NCBI GenBank assembly: GCA_037013685.1
Contig: CM072890.1
Location: 2,113,335-2,177,334, forward strand
Reading direction: 5' to 3'
Source of the DNA: Acridotheres tristis
Lineage: Eukaryota; Chordata; Aves; Passeriformes; Sturnidae
DNA: 64,000 nucleotides
A program made the position numbers and the translations under genes. Below, in pieces: positions 37,671 to 58,412 of the stretch (position 1 is the stretch's first letter; each line of letters begins with the position of its first letter). A model generated the notes under the pieces. That model was not told the origin of the DNA. It was given only the letters and a program-made list of their open reading frames with translations, and searched no databases.

Positions 37671-40600
37671 AGTAAGCAGAGGTGATAGGAAATTACTTAC
37701 CCCTCTATTGATTTAGTCAAATTTTGTCCTTTTTTAAAGTATTGAGATTTTCATGGATGAGTCTGAGGAACTTTATTATTTGAGTGCTCTTCTAAGTACC
37801 CATTCTCCCAGCCCTTTGTAGCAGACTTTTGCTTCCTTGGCTAGAAGTTGTGCCTGAGTGACTTGAGCTGGGAAGGAGGTATGCTGTTCTCTCCAGAAGT
37901 AAATATATCAGGTGTCACACACATTTGCTAACAATCTGCCCGGGTTTCTGAATGAGCTGGGAAACAGATTAGGTCAGTCAAGCATCCATGTCACATGCAG
38001 GAAGTCCATGCCAATGTTCTTGAGACATTTCTACAAGGAATGTGGTTAACCAAGACCTACTCTTCCCATGGATGTGAATAGGAAATGCCAGTCTTTATGC
38101 TCGAGTGGTTTCCACTCTTTTGTAACCAATTGTTAAAGGAGGCAAATGTATTCATGTCCCTTTTTTTTTTTCTATGTTACTACCCAGAGTGATTTTTTTT
38201 CTCCTCAGAAAAATACCATAATTAATAGAAGAACAAGTAAAAGCCAAATAGACTTAATTTTCCATGTGACACACAGAAAAGACTACTTTCTTTTCCTTGT
38301 CCTCCTTGTCAGGAATTCTGCTCTACTTCCTGGATGGTGCTGGATTCCTCTCTCAGCTCAATCTATTTGACTGCTCCTTTAGCACTGCACTTCCAGGCTA
38401 GTGCCCTCCTTGGTTTTGTTGCTCCAACAGTAATTGTATCTTGAAGGGTTTGTTAATATATTTTTCTCCTTTATCTGCTAGTTTTTGAGTAGGTTTTGAA
38501 TATTATAGTTGTTTCTCCTGTTTCTCAACACTTTGGAGTGGTCAGAAATGTCACTTGAACTTTGAAGGACTTGTGAATGTTCATCCCAGATCCTTCATAA
38601 CCCAGCCTAATCTTAGAAGAATATGCATTAGGAAAGAAAAAGTATGGAAAGACACATGCAAAGATAGTGTATGTTTAAAAAGTTATCAACTATTTCAAGA
38701 AGAGACCTTAAAACGGTGATAATGCTTATGCAGCCCTGCAGATTAAGAAATGGCATTTCCTGAGCTGAGAAACATTCTCTGAAATTCACATTTACTTCAC
38801 TTTGCAGGACTGTATAATGAGTTCATCCCTGGCTAGAAACGAGACAAAGTTGGTCAATTTCTAAAATTTCAATGCTCAAAATCTGCTAAAGGAGAGGTAA
38901 ACCCCTCTTGAGAATGAAATACTGCTGTCATTGTCGTGACAGTTGCACAATGCTGTGTTACTAAAGACTTCTTAAAAATACAAATATGCATAATGAAGTT
39001 GTTATAGTGTCAATTCCTGGCATATTTTAAAATTTCTTTCCTTTTTTGTGGCTAGTCAGATTCAGGCCAAAACCCAGAAGACCATTCACTAATATGTTGC
39101 TGGGGGTAATACTCAGTATCGAGATTAATCCTTTCAACTCACTAGGCAGATGTCATGACACGGAATTTGGAGATTTAATCGTGTAACTGTCAGCTTTCAA
39201 TAAAAGCAGAAATAAAATACATTCTAGATACTTTCCTAATTTGTTTTAAATTTGGCAGTACCAACTACATATTGAAAAGCTAAATAAAACTGTGGCTATA
39301 CTGAAGTAAGTCAGTAAAAAAAGCCATTGGTAATGCTCTAAAGAGTGTAACCCAGAAACTGGATTTTAAAATCCAAGTTGAATATATTCTGAAGAAATGA
39401 CTAATGAGTTTGATTTGCATTAGAAATATATACTGATGTCACTTTAGAAAAAGCTACAATATGAAAGTACAAGCTACATAGATGGGTGAAGCTTGGTTAT
39501 TATTGATAGGGAAGCAGCACCAGGGAATACTTCAAATTATATTGTATAAGTGATTTTCTGGATAAGATCCTAAACAAATTAACTTAATGCTTTGCTTTAG
39601 TGGTAAGAAGAGTATTTTTGTTGGAAACTGATCTAAATAACATGTTGAGCATTATGGAAAGGTAATGGTGATAATACAGTATTTGATAAAAGGAGCGTTC
39701 TGTTTGAGAGATTATTTTGTAACTTGCACCCATGTGATTTTGTGCAATACAAAAAGAAATACAAATCCATTCATATTCACTGCTCACTGTCAGGCAAGAA
39801 GGTGTCCAGGGCTTTCTGGTAATTGTATTGCTGTAATGCATTTTGAACTGCATAACAAAAAATTGATAGCCTCTATCACTGGTCCCTTGAAAATCCTAAG
39901 GCATGTATTCAATTTCCAACCTGGAAAATACCCTCCTGTGTTTATTAAGTATTGTAACACAGTTGAAAGGGTCTATATAAATGCAGGAATCATCTTCTGA
40001 TTTCACAGTCTATTCTTTTATTTCTTTTTTTTTTTTTTTAGTTTCCGTGCTCTAAGTATGAAACTTTTCATTTGGTAACAACTTTTGTCCATTCTCTTAA
40101 TGATGTGATAAACGCAGCTTAAAAATATTTTCACGCCATGGAATCTGTTGTGAATGAGACACCTGTAGTCACAAATTTATTTGATACATACTTGTTAAAA
40201 TCAAAACCAGGCGTGCACATGTGTGACCCTATAGTGATATGCTAATAACAAATGCAGAGGTTTTTAGATACTCACTCACTACATTCAAGGCAGGGTTACA
40301 TCAAGGTGGTCTGGAATTAATTTAGAGCCCTTTTGGCCCATCACTGAATCCTTCCAGGGACCAGGCATAGAAGCCAAGCTGCGCCAAATACTCTGGATTT
40401 AGAATTATCCTAACTAACATCAATGGAATTTTTTCATAATTTAAGCATGTGTGATGCAGTGTCTGAGCTCTGTGATCTGTCAGAATTATCAAGACAACGG
40501 ACACAGCAGTGCCAGAAGCTCTCTCACATTTGTCAGGACAGGATTAAATTTCTGCTTGCATTGTTGTTAGTTTAAGAATACATGCAATCAGGGTGACAGT

Positions 40601-43600
40601 GCCAAATGAAATTTGTTCTATGAAAACTGGGATATGCATGACAGCAAAGCTGTTAAAATTTATGTAGCAAAATTAGGAGCTTGGCAAAAAGTAAAAAAAA
40701 AACTGGCTGCTGACAGCAGAATTTGTAAGACTAAAGCCTACTCAAACATCTATTTTTCCTACATATTAATTCTCTATTGTTGTCTTTCTTAATCAAAAAC
40801 TGAATCCACAGTAAGAATAGGCTGAGTCACTTTTTAAAAAATGTGGTCTACAAATACCAGAACTATTGCCTAAACAGCAACTATTACAATGTTTAACTCT
40901 CCCACAGAACTTGAGAATCCCTGTAAAGAGAAGTGTCACATAAATCCTTAATGCTTTGCCACGGATAGTACATCATTCCTAGGGCCTTTTCTCTCTCTCT
41001 TTTTTCTTTTATTTTCTTTTTTCTTTTTTTTTTTTTTTTATAGTTTAATCTCCTCTGGAAAATTTGTTTCTGTATGTGAATGTCTTTCCATTTTTAAAGC
41101 AGAAATTTTTGGCACCGGTAGATGTGGCAAAAATACTGTGAACATTTTATTGTGTGATCTACATATAAGCACTCATTGTAAAATATTTATGGCGTATAAA
41201 TGCATAAGTAAGAAGGTAATACTTTGTCTAGTCATTAATTTAATATGACAATCCTGTTGGTGGTAAGGAAATGGGATCCATTAGTGGTCTCATGGCTTTA
41301 TTTCTGTGCCACGCTGTTATTTCCTATCTGTGATGACTCTTTCATAGGGAGAAATTTTGAACCTAACAGAGATGGTGTTTATTGGTGAATCTGTTCACCA
41401 TTCTGTTTCAAAACCTTCACTGCTGAAGGTTTGATGGTGCTTTGGTTTTGATTCAGGTATACTCAAAAATAGTTCCCACAATATGAATCAACGGAGCAGT
41501 TAATGTATTTGAAAGAGCTTATGCAGCTATATGCCCACTGAAATGGATCTTTTATCCACAGAAACTTAATAACTGCCATTCTTTTTCATTGAAATGAAAA
41601 GCTTAGCAGATTTTCTTATAACTGCAACAATATCTTTCATAATTCTCCATAAATTATGATAATAATTCTTCAGCTGTATTTTGATGACTCAGACAATTCT
41701 GTATATGCTGTTTAAATCATAACTTCTAGGCTAGCAAGCAATTTACAGCTCAAAATACATTTTTGTTGTACAATAAAAGCATATTATACAGAAACTCTTC
41801 CTCAGAGTGAAGAAATAAATTTCAGGCCCAAGAAATAGCTAGCAATAACATCCATCTAAATTTATCTCTAAATATATTTTTCCTCTATTCAAACCCACAA
41901 ATAAAAATTATTTCCATGATCAGGATATGCTACAACAGCTCTGCTGTGTTGAACCTTGTACCCTTGTTTGTTCCAGGACTGGACAGAAAGAGCCAGACTC
42001 TTTCCTGCAGTTCTCTTTCCACAGGGATTATTTAAGCCTGCTCTCATCATTGCCTGGTCTTTCCCAGCCAGCTCTGATGATCAGGCAAGGTTAGTTGCCC
42101 TATAGGCCTGTCCTGAAAAGGTCAACTGATGTCAGTCCACATCAAAAAAAGTTAGGAGTAAACTTGAAAATCTGTGTAGTTAGCATCTTTTATGACAAAA
42201 TATTCCAGTGATTTAATTGGTCAGTGGTTTAAAAATGGTAAAAAATGCCTTTGGCAACATGAATGCAAGTTTGTCATAGAGACTGAAATGTCTGCACCTC
42301 TACTAACGTGCCAGCAAAAGAATAATAAAGAAATCTGGTATAATTTATATAGAGAGGTTATTTTTTCCTATTTACAATATTAATACAAAATGATAGATTA
42401 TTTTCTTTGTAAGAACTTCTGAAATTGCCTTTAAATGATTCTAAAGACAAGTATGTACATTTATAGCAGCTGTCAAATTTTTATTTTTAGCCTTAACCTA
42501 CTTGACGAAAATGTCATCAAATACTACATACATCATAACACCAAGGCTTCTAATTAAGTAGTCTTGTCGCCATTTATCTATCAATGGAGCAAATCTCTTA
42601 CCTGCATTAAATCCAATTATGGACTGCTCACATTGTCAAGGCAGTAAGACAGTTCTCAAAATAACTGAGTCAAAATGCTCAGTCCTGAAGGCATCATGAC
42701 AGCACTGCTATTTGTGGGCAACCACTCGTCCATCAGACAGGAGTGGCTCTGGGATCTCCCTGGGATTTATCCTTCCCTTTCTCCAAGGGGATGGAGGTGC
42801 TGCCTTCACTCAGGCTGCCTCTTACTCTGGCACAAGAGTTTTCTTTTTTCTCCCCTGGCAGCCTGCTGTGCCTAAGCAGCACAACCTGCAGCTCCCAGAG
42901 TGTTACCACCGACCTCAGAGGAGCCAGTCTGCCAAAAAAACTCCATCTAACCCCAGGAGCACAGCACACGGGGGTTAATGGGGGCTGATGGGGAGTGGTA
43001 TCCCAAAAGGGGACTTGCAGGAATGTTGTTTCCTCTGGTGAATCAGCAGAAGCAGAGCCATAATGGCCTTGCCTTTCAGTTGCTGTGCATTAATCTCTGC
43101 AGAGCAGCTCCTGTCATCGCTCAGATGTCAGATGCTGTTTATAACTCTGCTGGAAACACGGCATAGAATAAAGCAGGCTCATTAGTTTCTCTTGAGACTG
43201 TATATGCATGTTTTAGGTTAGCTGTGCTTTCACTGCTGCACTTAGCTCAAATATCGTAGCAGCAGCATTGGTGGCTCGGAAAGTCATTCAGTCTGTGAAT
43301 TCAGCCAGCTGCTGTCTCAAAATGTGACCAAAAGACCACGATGTGCTCAGGTGCAGAGGTTTCCACAGCACAGGCATGGCATCACTCACAAGTACCCCCT
43401 TGGCTTGGCTAGAACCTGCTGCTTTTAATGACACCCCGTACCAGAGCTGCAGGACACAGACAAACCTTGAATCCATTCAGCTGTGATTTGGCAAGAGCTC
43501 AAAGCCTTTCCTCGTTTATCTCTTATTTAGACTGAGGACTTCAACTCCTCACTGTCATCCTTTATGTGAAGCTATTCCATAATTTGAATCTTTATTTCTA

Positions 43601-45050
43601 CTTTTTCCAGTTCCACATAATTTCAAGGTGGGAAACAAGAGTCATGGCCAGTGTTCAACAGTATCAGATGCAGTATGGATTTATACAGTGGCACAGCAAG
43701 ACTTTTTCTTTGTTCTCTTTCTAATAATTCCTTACATTTAATTTGGACATTACTGAGCACTGGACTTGTTTTCATAGAGCTATCAATAGGGTATCCATTG
43801 CTCTGAACTCATCCTGGTTATCAGGATGCCAACTGCGAAACTAAAAAGGAGAAAATATTATTTTCTCCTAGCTTAGATTTTTAAATAAGTAGTTAATTTA
43901 AATGTGAGGGCAGTTTTAGTTTTACTTTTCAGTCCTGTACTCTTTTATATTGTGATGTCTTGATGCAATATATTGATTGCTGCTCGTCATTCACTTTTTC
44001 ACTCTACAATTAATTAGTAATATATGCAAAATGCTTCCTTTCTGGTGCGATGCCTTTATTATCTGAAAGAGAGCTATTTGATTTTGCCTTGTTTGTGGGG
44101 TCACCTTCTGAATCGACACATCACACCCTCAGTTCAAATACTTTGACGAGGAATAGGCTGAGATGAAATCAGGAACACACCTCCAACCCTCTGGCTTCAG
44201 CCCTGCCTGTAGAAGTCTCGTCCTGAGCCTAAAGGGCAAGAAGGAGCATCCCGAAGGAAGTGAATGACTTCCTCCCACGGTAAGCATTTCCCCGTTCCAG
44301 GGATTATTCCTGCCTCCGGCATCCTCTGGTTGCTGCCTTGGGAATTCGGAGCAGCTGTGCTGCCTGCAGCCCTGATCCAGCAGGAACTCCGTCCCCTGCC
44401 ACCCTTCCTGCTGCCACTGTGACCCCAACCCGTTCGCTTGAGAATGAATTTTTAATAGCTGGACATCTGGTGAGCTCGGCTTTGACTGGATTTTGTTCTG
44501 TCCACCTAATAAAGCGGGTGAGATTAACTGGGGGGAAAATCCTTAATGAACCTACAGCTTCCAAAAGTTCTTCATTTATGCGGCTATTAGCAATATTCTC
44601 CACAAAGTTTTACAACCTTTTTGTGGGTAAAATCACGGCTGCTGACTTGACTAGCTGTACAAGTACAGAGCAATGGGGAGTGCTGGCTCCATCAAAACAC
44701 GGGTTTTTTAAAGCGGGTTTCGCCAAAAAGAGAGGAAATATCTGTGAGCTGTTCTGTCACCGGGGGCGGGGGGAATGGAGCTTTAGGGAGTCCCTTAGTG
44801 CTGCAGGAACTTATTGGGGAATGGCACTGGAGAATCTGCGGGAATGTTCACTTGGACGCTCCGTCAGACCTGAAAGCTGTTCATCTCGCTTCACGAAATG
44901 TTTACATATCCTGCTCCCACACAGAAACGGCGAGGAAAAGTAGTTTCCCAACCAAATAAACTTTTTTATTATTATTCATCAGAATGCTTACAAATAACAG
45001 AACAAATCAGGTCATTGAAAACCGGAATTTACTATCCCTGGGAGGCAGCG
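37671..45050. other. PDE3B-PSMA1 intergenic region, part 4
   Basis: Mostly AT-rich unique sequence. The part up to about 38,380 may hold further scraps of the retroelement above (a 'HANVLE' stretch near 38,005 recalls an RNase H-like motif, very uncertain). Blocks of higher G+C occur at 42,670-43,170 and 44,150-44,900, with no recognisable gene, repeat or splice structure. Pyrimidine runs lie at 40,015-40,040 and 40,990-41,040. Confidence 0.6.
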
Positions 45051-45056
45051 CGCAGG

Positions 45057-45445
45057 CCCATCGGTGACTCGGGGTTTGGCCATCGATAACTCAGGGCTCG
45101 GCCATCGATAACTCGGGGTTCGGCCATCGATGACTCCGGGCTCGGCCATCGATGATTCGGGCTTGGCCATCGATAACTCGGGGTTTGGCCATCGATGACT
45201 CCGGGCTCGGCCATCGATGATTCGGGCTCGGCCATCGATAACTCGGGGCTCGGCCATCGATAACTCGGGGCTCGGCCATCGATAACTCGGAGCTCGGCCA
45301 TCGATAACTCGGGGTTCGGCCATCGATAACTCGGGGTTCGGCCATCCATGACTCCGGGCTCGGCCATCGATAACTCGGGGTTCGGCCATCCATGACTCCG
45401 GGCTCGGCCATCGATGATTCGAGGCTCGGCCATCGGTGACTCGGG
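45057..45445. repeat. 22-bp minisatellite at the PSMA1 promoter
   Basis: About 17-18 copies of a 22-bp (sometimes 21-bp) unit of the form 'ctcggccatcgataactcgg'. Variants are '...gatgactccggg' and '...gatgattcggg'. Most units contain the palindrome ATCGAT and two or more CpGs. The array ends about 100 bp before the PSMA1 start codon. Because the units lack stops, long open frames appear on the minus strand in all phases; these are artefacts. Confidence 0.95.
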
Positions 45446-45544
45446 GCTCGGCTGGCACTGCCTGCGCGCTCCCAGCCCGCAGCTCTCGCTGCCCCGCGCC
45501 GCCCGGAGCCGCCGCCGCCGCCGTCGCCGCTGGGAAGCAGCAGG

Positions 45545-53999
<8,455 letters not shown>

Positions 54000-54273
54000 T
54001 TGGTGGATGAGTTCCTCTGTTAATGTATAATTATCTAGGAACATTTATCCATTTGCTGGTAACTTTATCCTCACCTATATGTGTTTTCTGATGCTACATT
54101 CTGAGGATTTCTTGTAAAGAAAGAAACCAACCCACCTATGCTTAAAAGATAGACAGGAGGACATCTCTGGGTGTAACTGCTTGGACAAGAAAGGTGTAAT
54201 CATTTTCTAAATAGTACATGATAACTGTTTTATAAAGAAAAGACACTGTCTTTAACTCATAAGGACAAGTGGA

Positions 54274-54279
54274 AATAAA
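54274..54279 (+). terminator. PSMA1: PSMA1 poly(A) signal
   Basis: AATAAA 275 bp after the stop codon, followed about 25 bp later by a GT/T-rich element ('tgtgagtttggttttttttag'). This gives a 3' UTR of roughly 300 bp. Confidence 0.85.
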
Positions 54280-54309
54280 TCACTTTCTCTGACTCTGCTG
54301 TGAGTTTGG

Positions 54310-55570
54310 TTTTTTTTAGTCTGAAAGAACAGCTATTCACAAATACCAGTGTCATATCAAGGTGCAATTGTGTGTTTGACCATTTGTCAGAGTGAGTGTT
54401 TGCTTACTGTAATAGGACTGAGAGGATCTTAAAATGTCTGTGAAACCATAAAAACAGTCATGGAACAAACAGGGAGCAGCATTTCCCTGTGTCACCTTGT
54501 CCCAGCTGAAAAGGAATTTGTGGTTATGAGGCTGAAGAAGCACGAAGCTGACAACCAGCTTGTGGTCAGGTCTTTTGGGGGGATTTATTTTGCTTTTAGA
54601 ATTGTCAGTGTTTCTTTAGAGCCATCAGCCAGCCTTGGGGCAGAGCAGGGCTTTTAGCTCATTGAGAGCTGAATTGAGGTAACAAAAAACCACCAGATTT
54701 TCCCATGGCAGGTTTCCTGAGCTGAACTGTGGAGTCTGTGCATTGCTGCTGAATGAAGGGTTCTGCAGAGCTTTGTCCCTTCTCCTTGGCCTCTACCTGC
54801 TGCTCTTTGCATTTGAGCTGAATGCCACAAAATTTGGGACTGACAGTGACTTCCCCAGGGGCATCTGCCAGGGAAGCCCAGTGAACTGGTGCTATGCTGT
54901 ATTTTAAGCAAAATTAGTTCATTCTTGTCCGTTTTCTATGTTGGATCATTCTAATATAATTATTCTCCCCAATGATTGCAGTGAAAATTATAAGAAACAA
55001 CCTTCTGGACCTGATAGCATGCTCACTGTGCTTGAAAAAAACCCAAAAAACCAGATCTGAAACTTGCAGATTAATAATTTATTAATATTTATTAATTAAA
55101 CAAAAATGAATAAATCATGGTGCTGTTTTGAACAAGCTTTAAATACTGTCTTGAATCCATACAAATAGTTCAGTCATGAAAACAACAAAACAGTTATGTC
55201 AGGGCTGCATATTTGGTTTTTAAGCACTAGAAAAAGCTGCTTTTATTTTTCCTAAATTCGTTTTTATTCTAGTTTTTCCCTATTATTTTTCTATTTATTT
55301 CCTCCCTTATTTATTTATTTCCCCCCTCTTACTCATATTCATTTTCCCCTTAATTACTTTTCCACCATTATTTACGTTTTCCCCTTATTTATTTTTCCTG
55401 TTAGTTTTTATCTTCCTTTCCTTCCCCTTGTTTCCCCTGCGTTGTTTTTCCACTTCTCAATGTTTTTTTCTCTCCCTTTATTTCTCCCCCACTGCTTATT
55501 TCTCTCCCCTTGTTTACCCCCGTTTTCCCTCCCTTTGTTTTCCCCTTATTTATTTATGTACCCTCTTCTT
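54310..55570. other. PSMA1-COPB1 intergenic region
   Basis: Unique sequence up to about 55,240. Beyond that, T/C-rich sequence with many 'ttatttattt' and 'ttcccctt' words, probably an old eroded pyrimidine-rich tandem array. No coding sequence was recognised. Confidence 0.7.
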
Positions 55571-55812
55571 TATTCATTTCCCGTAATCTGTTTTCCAGTT
55601 CCTTACTAATTTTTGCAATAATTTTTTACCCACCCATTTATTTGTTTTCTTATTGATTTTCTCTTTTATTCATTTCCTGTAATCTATTTTCCAGTTCCAT
55701 ACTAATTTTTACAATAACTTTCCCCCCCCACCCATTTGTTTTCTTATTTCTCTTTTTTTTCATTTCCCGTAATCTATTTTCCAGTTCCTTACTGATTTTT
55801 GCAATAACTCTT
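55570..55812. repeat. about 93-bp degenerate tandem repeat, three copies
   Basis: The block starting 'catttcccgtaatct' and running through 'ttttccagttcc' to 'gcaataa' recurs at 55,575, 55,671 and 55,761 (spacing 96 and 90 bp) with scattered substitutions. The third copy is partial. Confidence 0.85.
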
Positions 55813-55884
55813 TTTTCACACACATTTATTTATTTTTTTTAAATTTTTCTCTTTACGGTTTCCCGCACCCCTTTTATTGTCTTT

Positions 55885-56402
55885 TTTTTAATTCTTTCTT
55901 TCGTTCTTTCTTTCTTTGGTTCGTTCTTTTCTTTCTTTCTTTCTTTCTTTCTTTTCGTTCTTTCTTTCTTTGGTTCGTTCTTTTCTTTCTTTCTTTCTTT
56001 TTCTTTCGTTCTTTCTTTCTTTGGTTCGTTCTTTCTTTCTTTCTTTGGTTCGTTCTTTTCTTTCTTTCTTTCTTTTTCTTTCGTTCTTTCTTTCTTTGGT
56101 TCGTTCTTTTCTTTCTTTCTTTTTCTTTCGTTCTTTCTTTCTTTGGTTCGTTCTTTTCTTTCTTTCTTTTGCTTTCGTTCTTTCTTTCTTTGGTTCGTTC
56201 TTTTCTTTCTTTCTTTTGCTTTCGTTCTTTCTTTCTTTGGTTCGTTCTTTTCTTTCTTTCTTTTTCTTTCGTTCTTTCTTTGGTTCGTTCTTTCTTTCTT
56301 TTTCTTTCGTTCTTTCTTTCTTTGGTTCGTTCTTTCTTTTTCTTTCTTTCGCTCTTTCTTTCGTTCTTTCTTTCCTTCTTTCTTTCTTTCTTTCTTTCTT
56401 TA
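55885..56402. repeat. polypyrimidine CTTT array upstream of COPB1
   Basis: About 515 bp of almost pure pyrimidine on the plus strand, built from CTTT tetranucleotides. It is organised in units of about 43-54 bp, most marked by 'ggttcgttctt' (about ten occurrences). It ends about 50 bp before the CpG-rich COPB1 promoter. Long open frames on both strands (up to 370 codons) are repeat artefacts. Confidence 0.95.
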
Positions 56403-56478
56403 ATTTTGGTTTTGGTCGCCGTTTTCCGCATCCCGGGTGTCCCCGATCCCCTCAGCAGGAAAACCCCGCCCATCTCCG

Positions 56479-56486
56479 TGACGTCA
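56479..56486 (+). promoter_or_regulatory. COPB1: CRE/ATF palindrome TGACGTCA
   Basis: A perfect 8-bp cAMP-response/ATF element at the upstream edge of the COPB1 island. CREB/ATF and CREB3-family factors bind this sequence. Its occupancy here is inference. Confidence 0.6.
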
Positions 56487-56574
56487 TCGCGGTGGCTCCG
56501 CCCCTTTCGCGCTCTCTGGAGGCGTGTCCCAGCGCGGCCGCCGTACGCGCGATGTGGCCGGGGCGGGCGCGGCT

Positions 56575-56582
56575 CCACGTCA
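56575..56582 (-). promoter_or_regulatory. COPB1: UPRE-like element TGACGTGG (minus strand)
   Basis: CCACGTCA on the plus strand is the complement of TGACGTGG, the core bound by ATF6, XBP1 and CREB3-like factors that control secretory-pathway genes. COPB1 is a coatomer gene, so the site fits its function. Confidence 0.5.
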
Positions 56583-57159
56583 GCCATCGCCGGAGCGGCA
56601 GCGCCGCGGGCTCAGCTCCGCACCGGGACCGGCCCGACCCCTCCGCCCCCCGGTACGGAGCCGCACTGCCGGCCCGCGGTGCCTTCGCGGGGCCGGCGGG
56701 AAGCGGCGGGTGCTGCTTGTCCGCTGAGCACCGCAAGGCCCGAGAGCTCAGGGTCCCGGTGGCCCCCGGCAGGGCCCCGGGGACGCGGGGCGAGTGTGGG
56801 AGGGTTTGTGGCGCGGAAAGGGCTGCGGGTCTCAGGGTTTGCTCGGCGCAATGGCAGGCGGACATGGGCATTGAGGGAAGTTTTGCCTCGTTGCTTCAAA
56901 TGCCCAGGTTTGGAGTGGAAGTAGGAGCTGGGATATTGAGGGAGAAATACCCCTCAGCTGGCTCGAAATCTGTCGAGATTTTTTTGTCAACATTTTGGAC
57001 ACTCTATATTATAGTTGTGCAGCAATAAAACGGTATTTTCTCAACGTTTGGGTTTATTAGGTTTTCCTATTCCTAAGGGTTACCCAGGGATGTAGGTGGC
57101 GAGCAGGCGTGGCTTCTTTTTGTCTTCCTGGGCTCTAGAAACTCTTAACTTTCCATTTC

Positions 57160-57350
57160 CGTGGGTGCCGAGGCACTGGCACAGGTTGCCCAGGGCGGTT
57201 GTGGATGCCGCACCCCTGGAAGTGTTCAAGGCCAGGCTGGATGGGGCTCTGAGCAGCCTGGTGTGGTGGAAGGCGTCCCTGCCCGTGGCAGGGGGTTGGA
57301 ATGAATTCATCTTTAAGGTTCCTTCCGACTCAAACGTTCTGTGACTCCCC
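57160..57350 (+). mobile_element. CR1 LINE 3' fragment in COPB1 intron 1
   Basis: 'actggcacaggttgcccagg', 'ctggaagtgttcaaggccag', 'gtggaaggcgtccctgcccg' and 'aaggttccttccgactcaaa' define a plus-oriented CR1 tail of a common subfamily. Confidence 0.9.
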
Positions 57351-57734
57351 ACAGGTGACAGAGATACTATTGCTGGAGAGCTAAAACCACACCTACGTCT
57401 GTGTCCGTGTGGGCTCTCAATGATGCAGCTGATTTCAAGGCTTTGTGCCAAATCTCACAGCTCTGTGTTTGAGGAGAGTTGCTTTTCATTGCTGCTTTTC
57501 AGAGCCCAAAGTGCACTCATTTATCACACTTCAGAGACGTGTTTGACTGTGATTTTGGAAATTTCTGCAGCTGAGGTCTTTGTATGTAAAGATACCTGCC
57601 CTGCTTTTACAAGGATCTGCTTTATGGTCTGCGTGAGTTGTTCTTGTAGGTGGTGCTGGCTGCAGGGCTTTGGGGCGGGAATTCTGGGTAACAGCATAGG
57701 AAAAGTAAGCTAAAAAGCTACTGCTAAGGCAAAA

Positions 57735-57850
57735 AAACTGTTGGGAAAGAGCTCTGAGATCATCAAATCCAACCTTTGATCACCACCTTTTTCAACTGGA
57801 GCATGACACTAAGTGCCACAATCAGTCGTTTCATGAACGAGTGGTTTGTG
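57735..57850 (-). mobile_element. CR1 LINE 3' fragment, reverse orientation
   Basis: 'gagatcatcaaatccaacct' through 'actaagtgccacaatcagtc' is the complement of the CR1 3' end. Short and diverged, in COPB1 intron 1. Confidence 0.7.
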
Positions 57851-58280
57851 TAGATATTTGTAAGCAACAAGGCTGAGTGATCTAGGCCTTAAAATACAGA
57901 ATTCATAACGGAAAGAGGAGTGTTTCCTTAAAAATTTATATTGCAGTTATGTTTTGGGGTGGTTGATGTGGTGCTGATGGATGTGAGTTGTTTTCTTGTG
58001 GGGAAAGAGTCAGCAACCCAGTTCAGCACAACTTCCCTGCTCACTGTTCAGGGTGAGGTTCTCTGGGTGCCCATTTGATGAGAAAAGGGTGTCTAAGACT
58101 TCCAGACAATTAATGTCAATTATTTTGACACAATTTCTGTAGAAACTACACAGTTGCTCATGTAATAAACAGTAACAATTTTCTTTGCTGTGCTTGTCAG
58201 TGTAGTATCACAACATCAGCCAAGCAAGCTCAAGCTTGAGCATTTTTCATTACTTAAGAAATAGAATAAAAAGATTTGAT

Positions 58281-58412
58281 TTGATCCTAAATGTCTATTA
58301 TATAAAGAACAAGCAAACATGAGAATGAGGATTGATACAACAAAGTGGTTCATTTGATCCTAGATATCTATTATACAAGGACAAACCAAACATGGGAATT
58401 AGAATGGGGCTT
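58281..58412. repeat. 73-bp diverged tandem duplication
   Basis: 'ttgatcctaaatgtctatta' at 58,281 recurs as 'ttgatcctagatatctatta' at 58,354, and the similarity continues ('aacaagcaaacatgagaat' against 'acaaaccaaacatgggaat'). It lies in COPB1 intron 1. The rest of the intron (57,851-59,128) holds nothing recognisable. Confidence 0.8.

Larger units (their letters stand above)
56440..56860 (+). promoter_or_regulatory. COPB1: COPB1 CpG-island promoter and non-coding exon 1 region
   Basis: GC- and CpG-dense block following the CTTT array. It carries a full CRE palindrome, GC boxes ('ggctccgcccc', 'gggcgggcg') and an inverted UPRE-like CCACGTCA. The COPB1 start codon is in the second exon, so exon 1 (5' UTR only) must lie here. 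A possible donor is CCG|GTACGG at 56,653, but I cannot fix it. No TATA box. Confidence 0.75.

Noticed and set aside
55874..57028. Open frames of 237-370 codons across the CTTT array
   Set aside because: Low-complexity Ser/Phe or Lys/Glu/Arg repeats from the array, running on into CpG-island sequence; not a gene.
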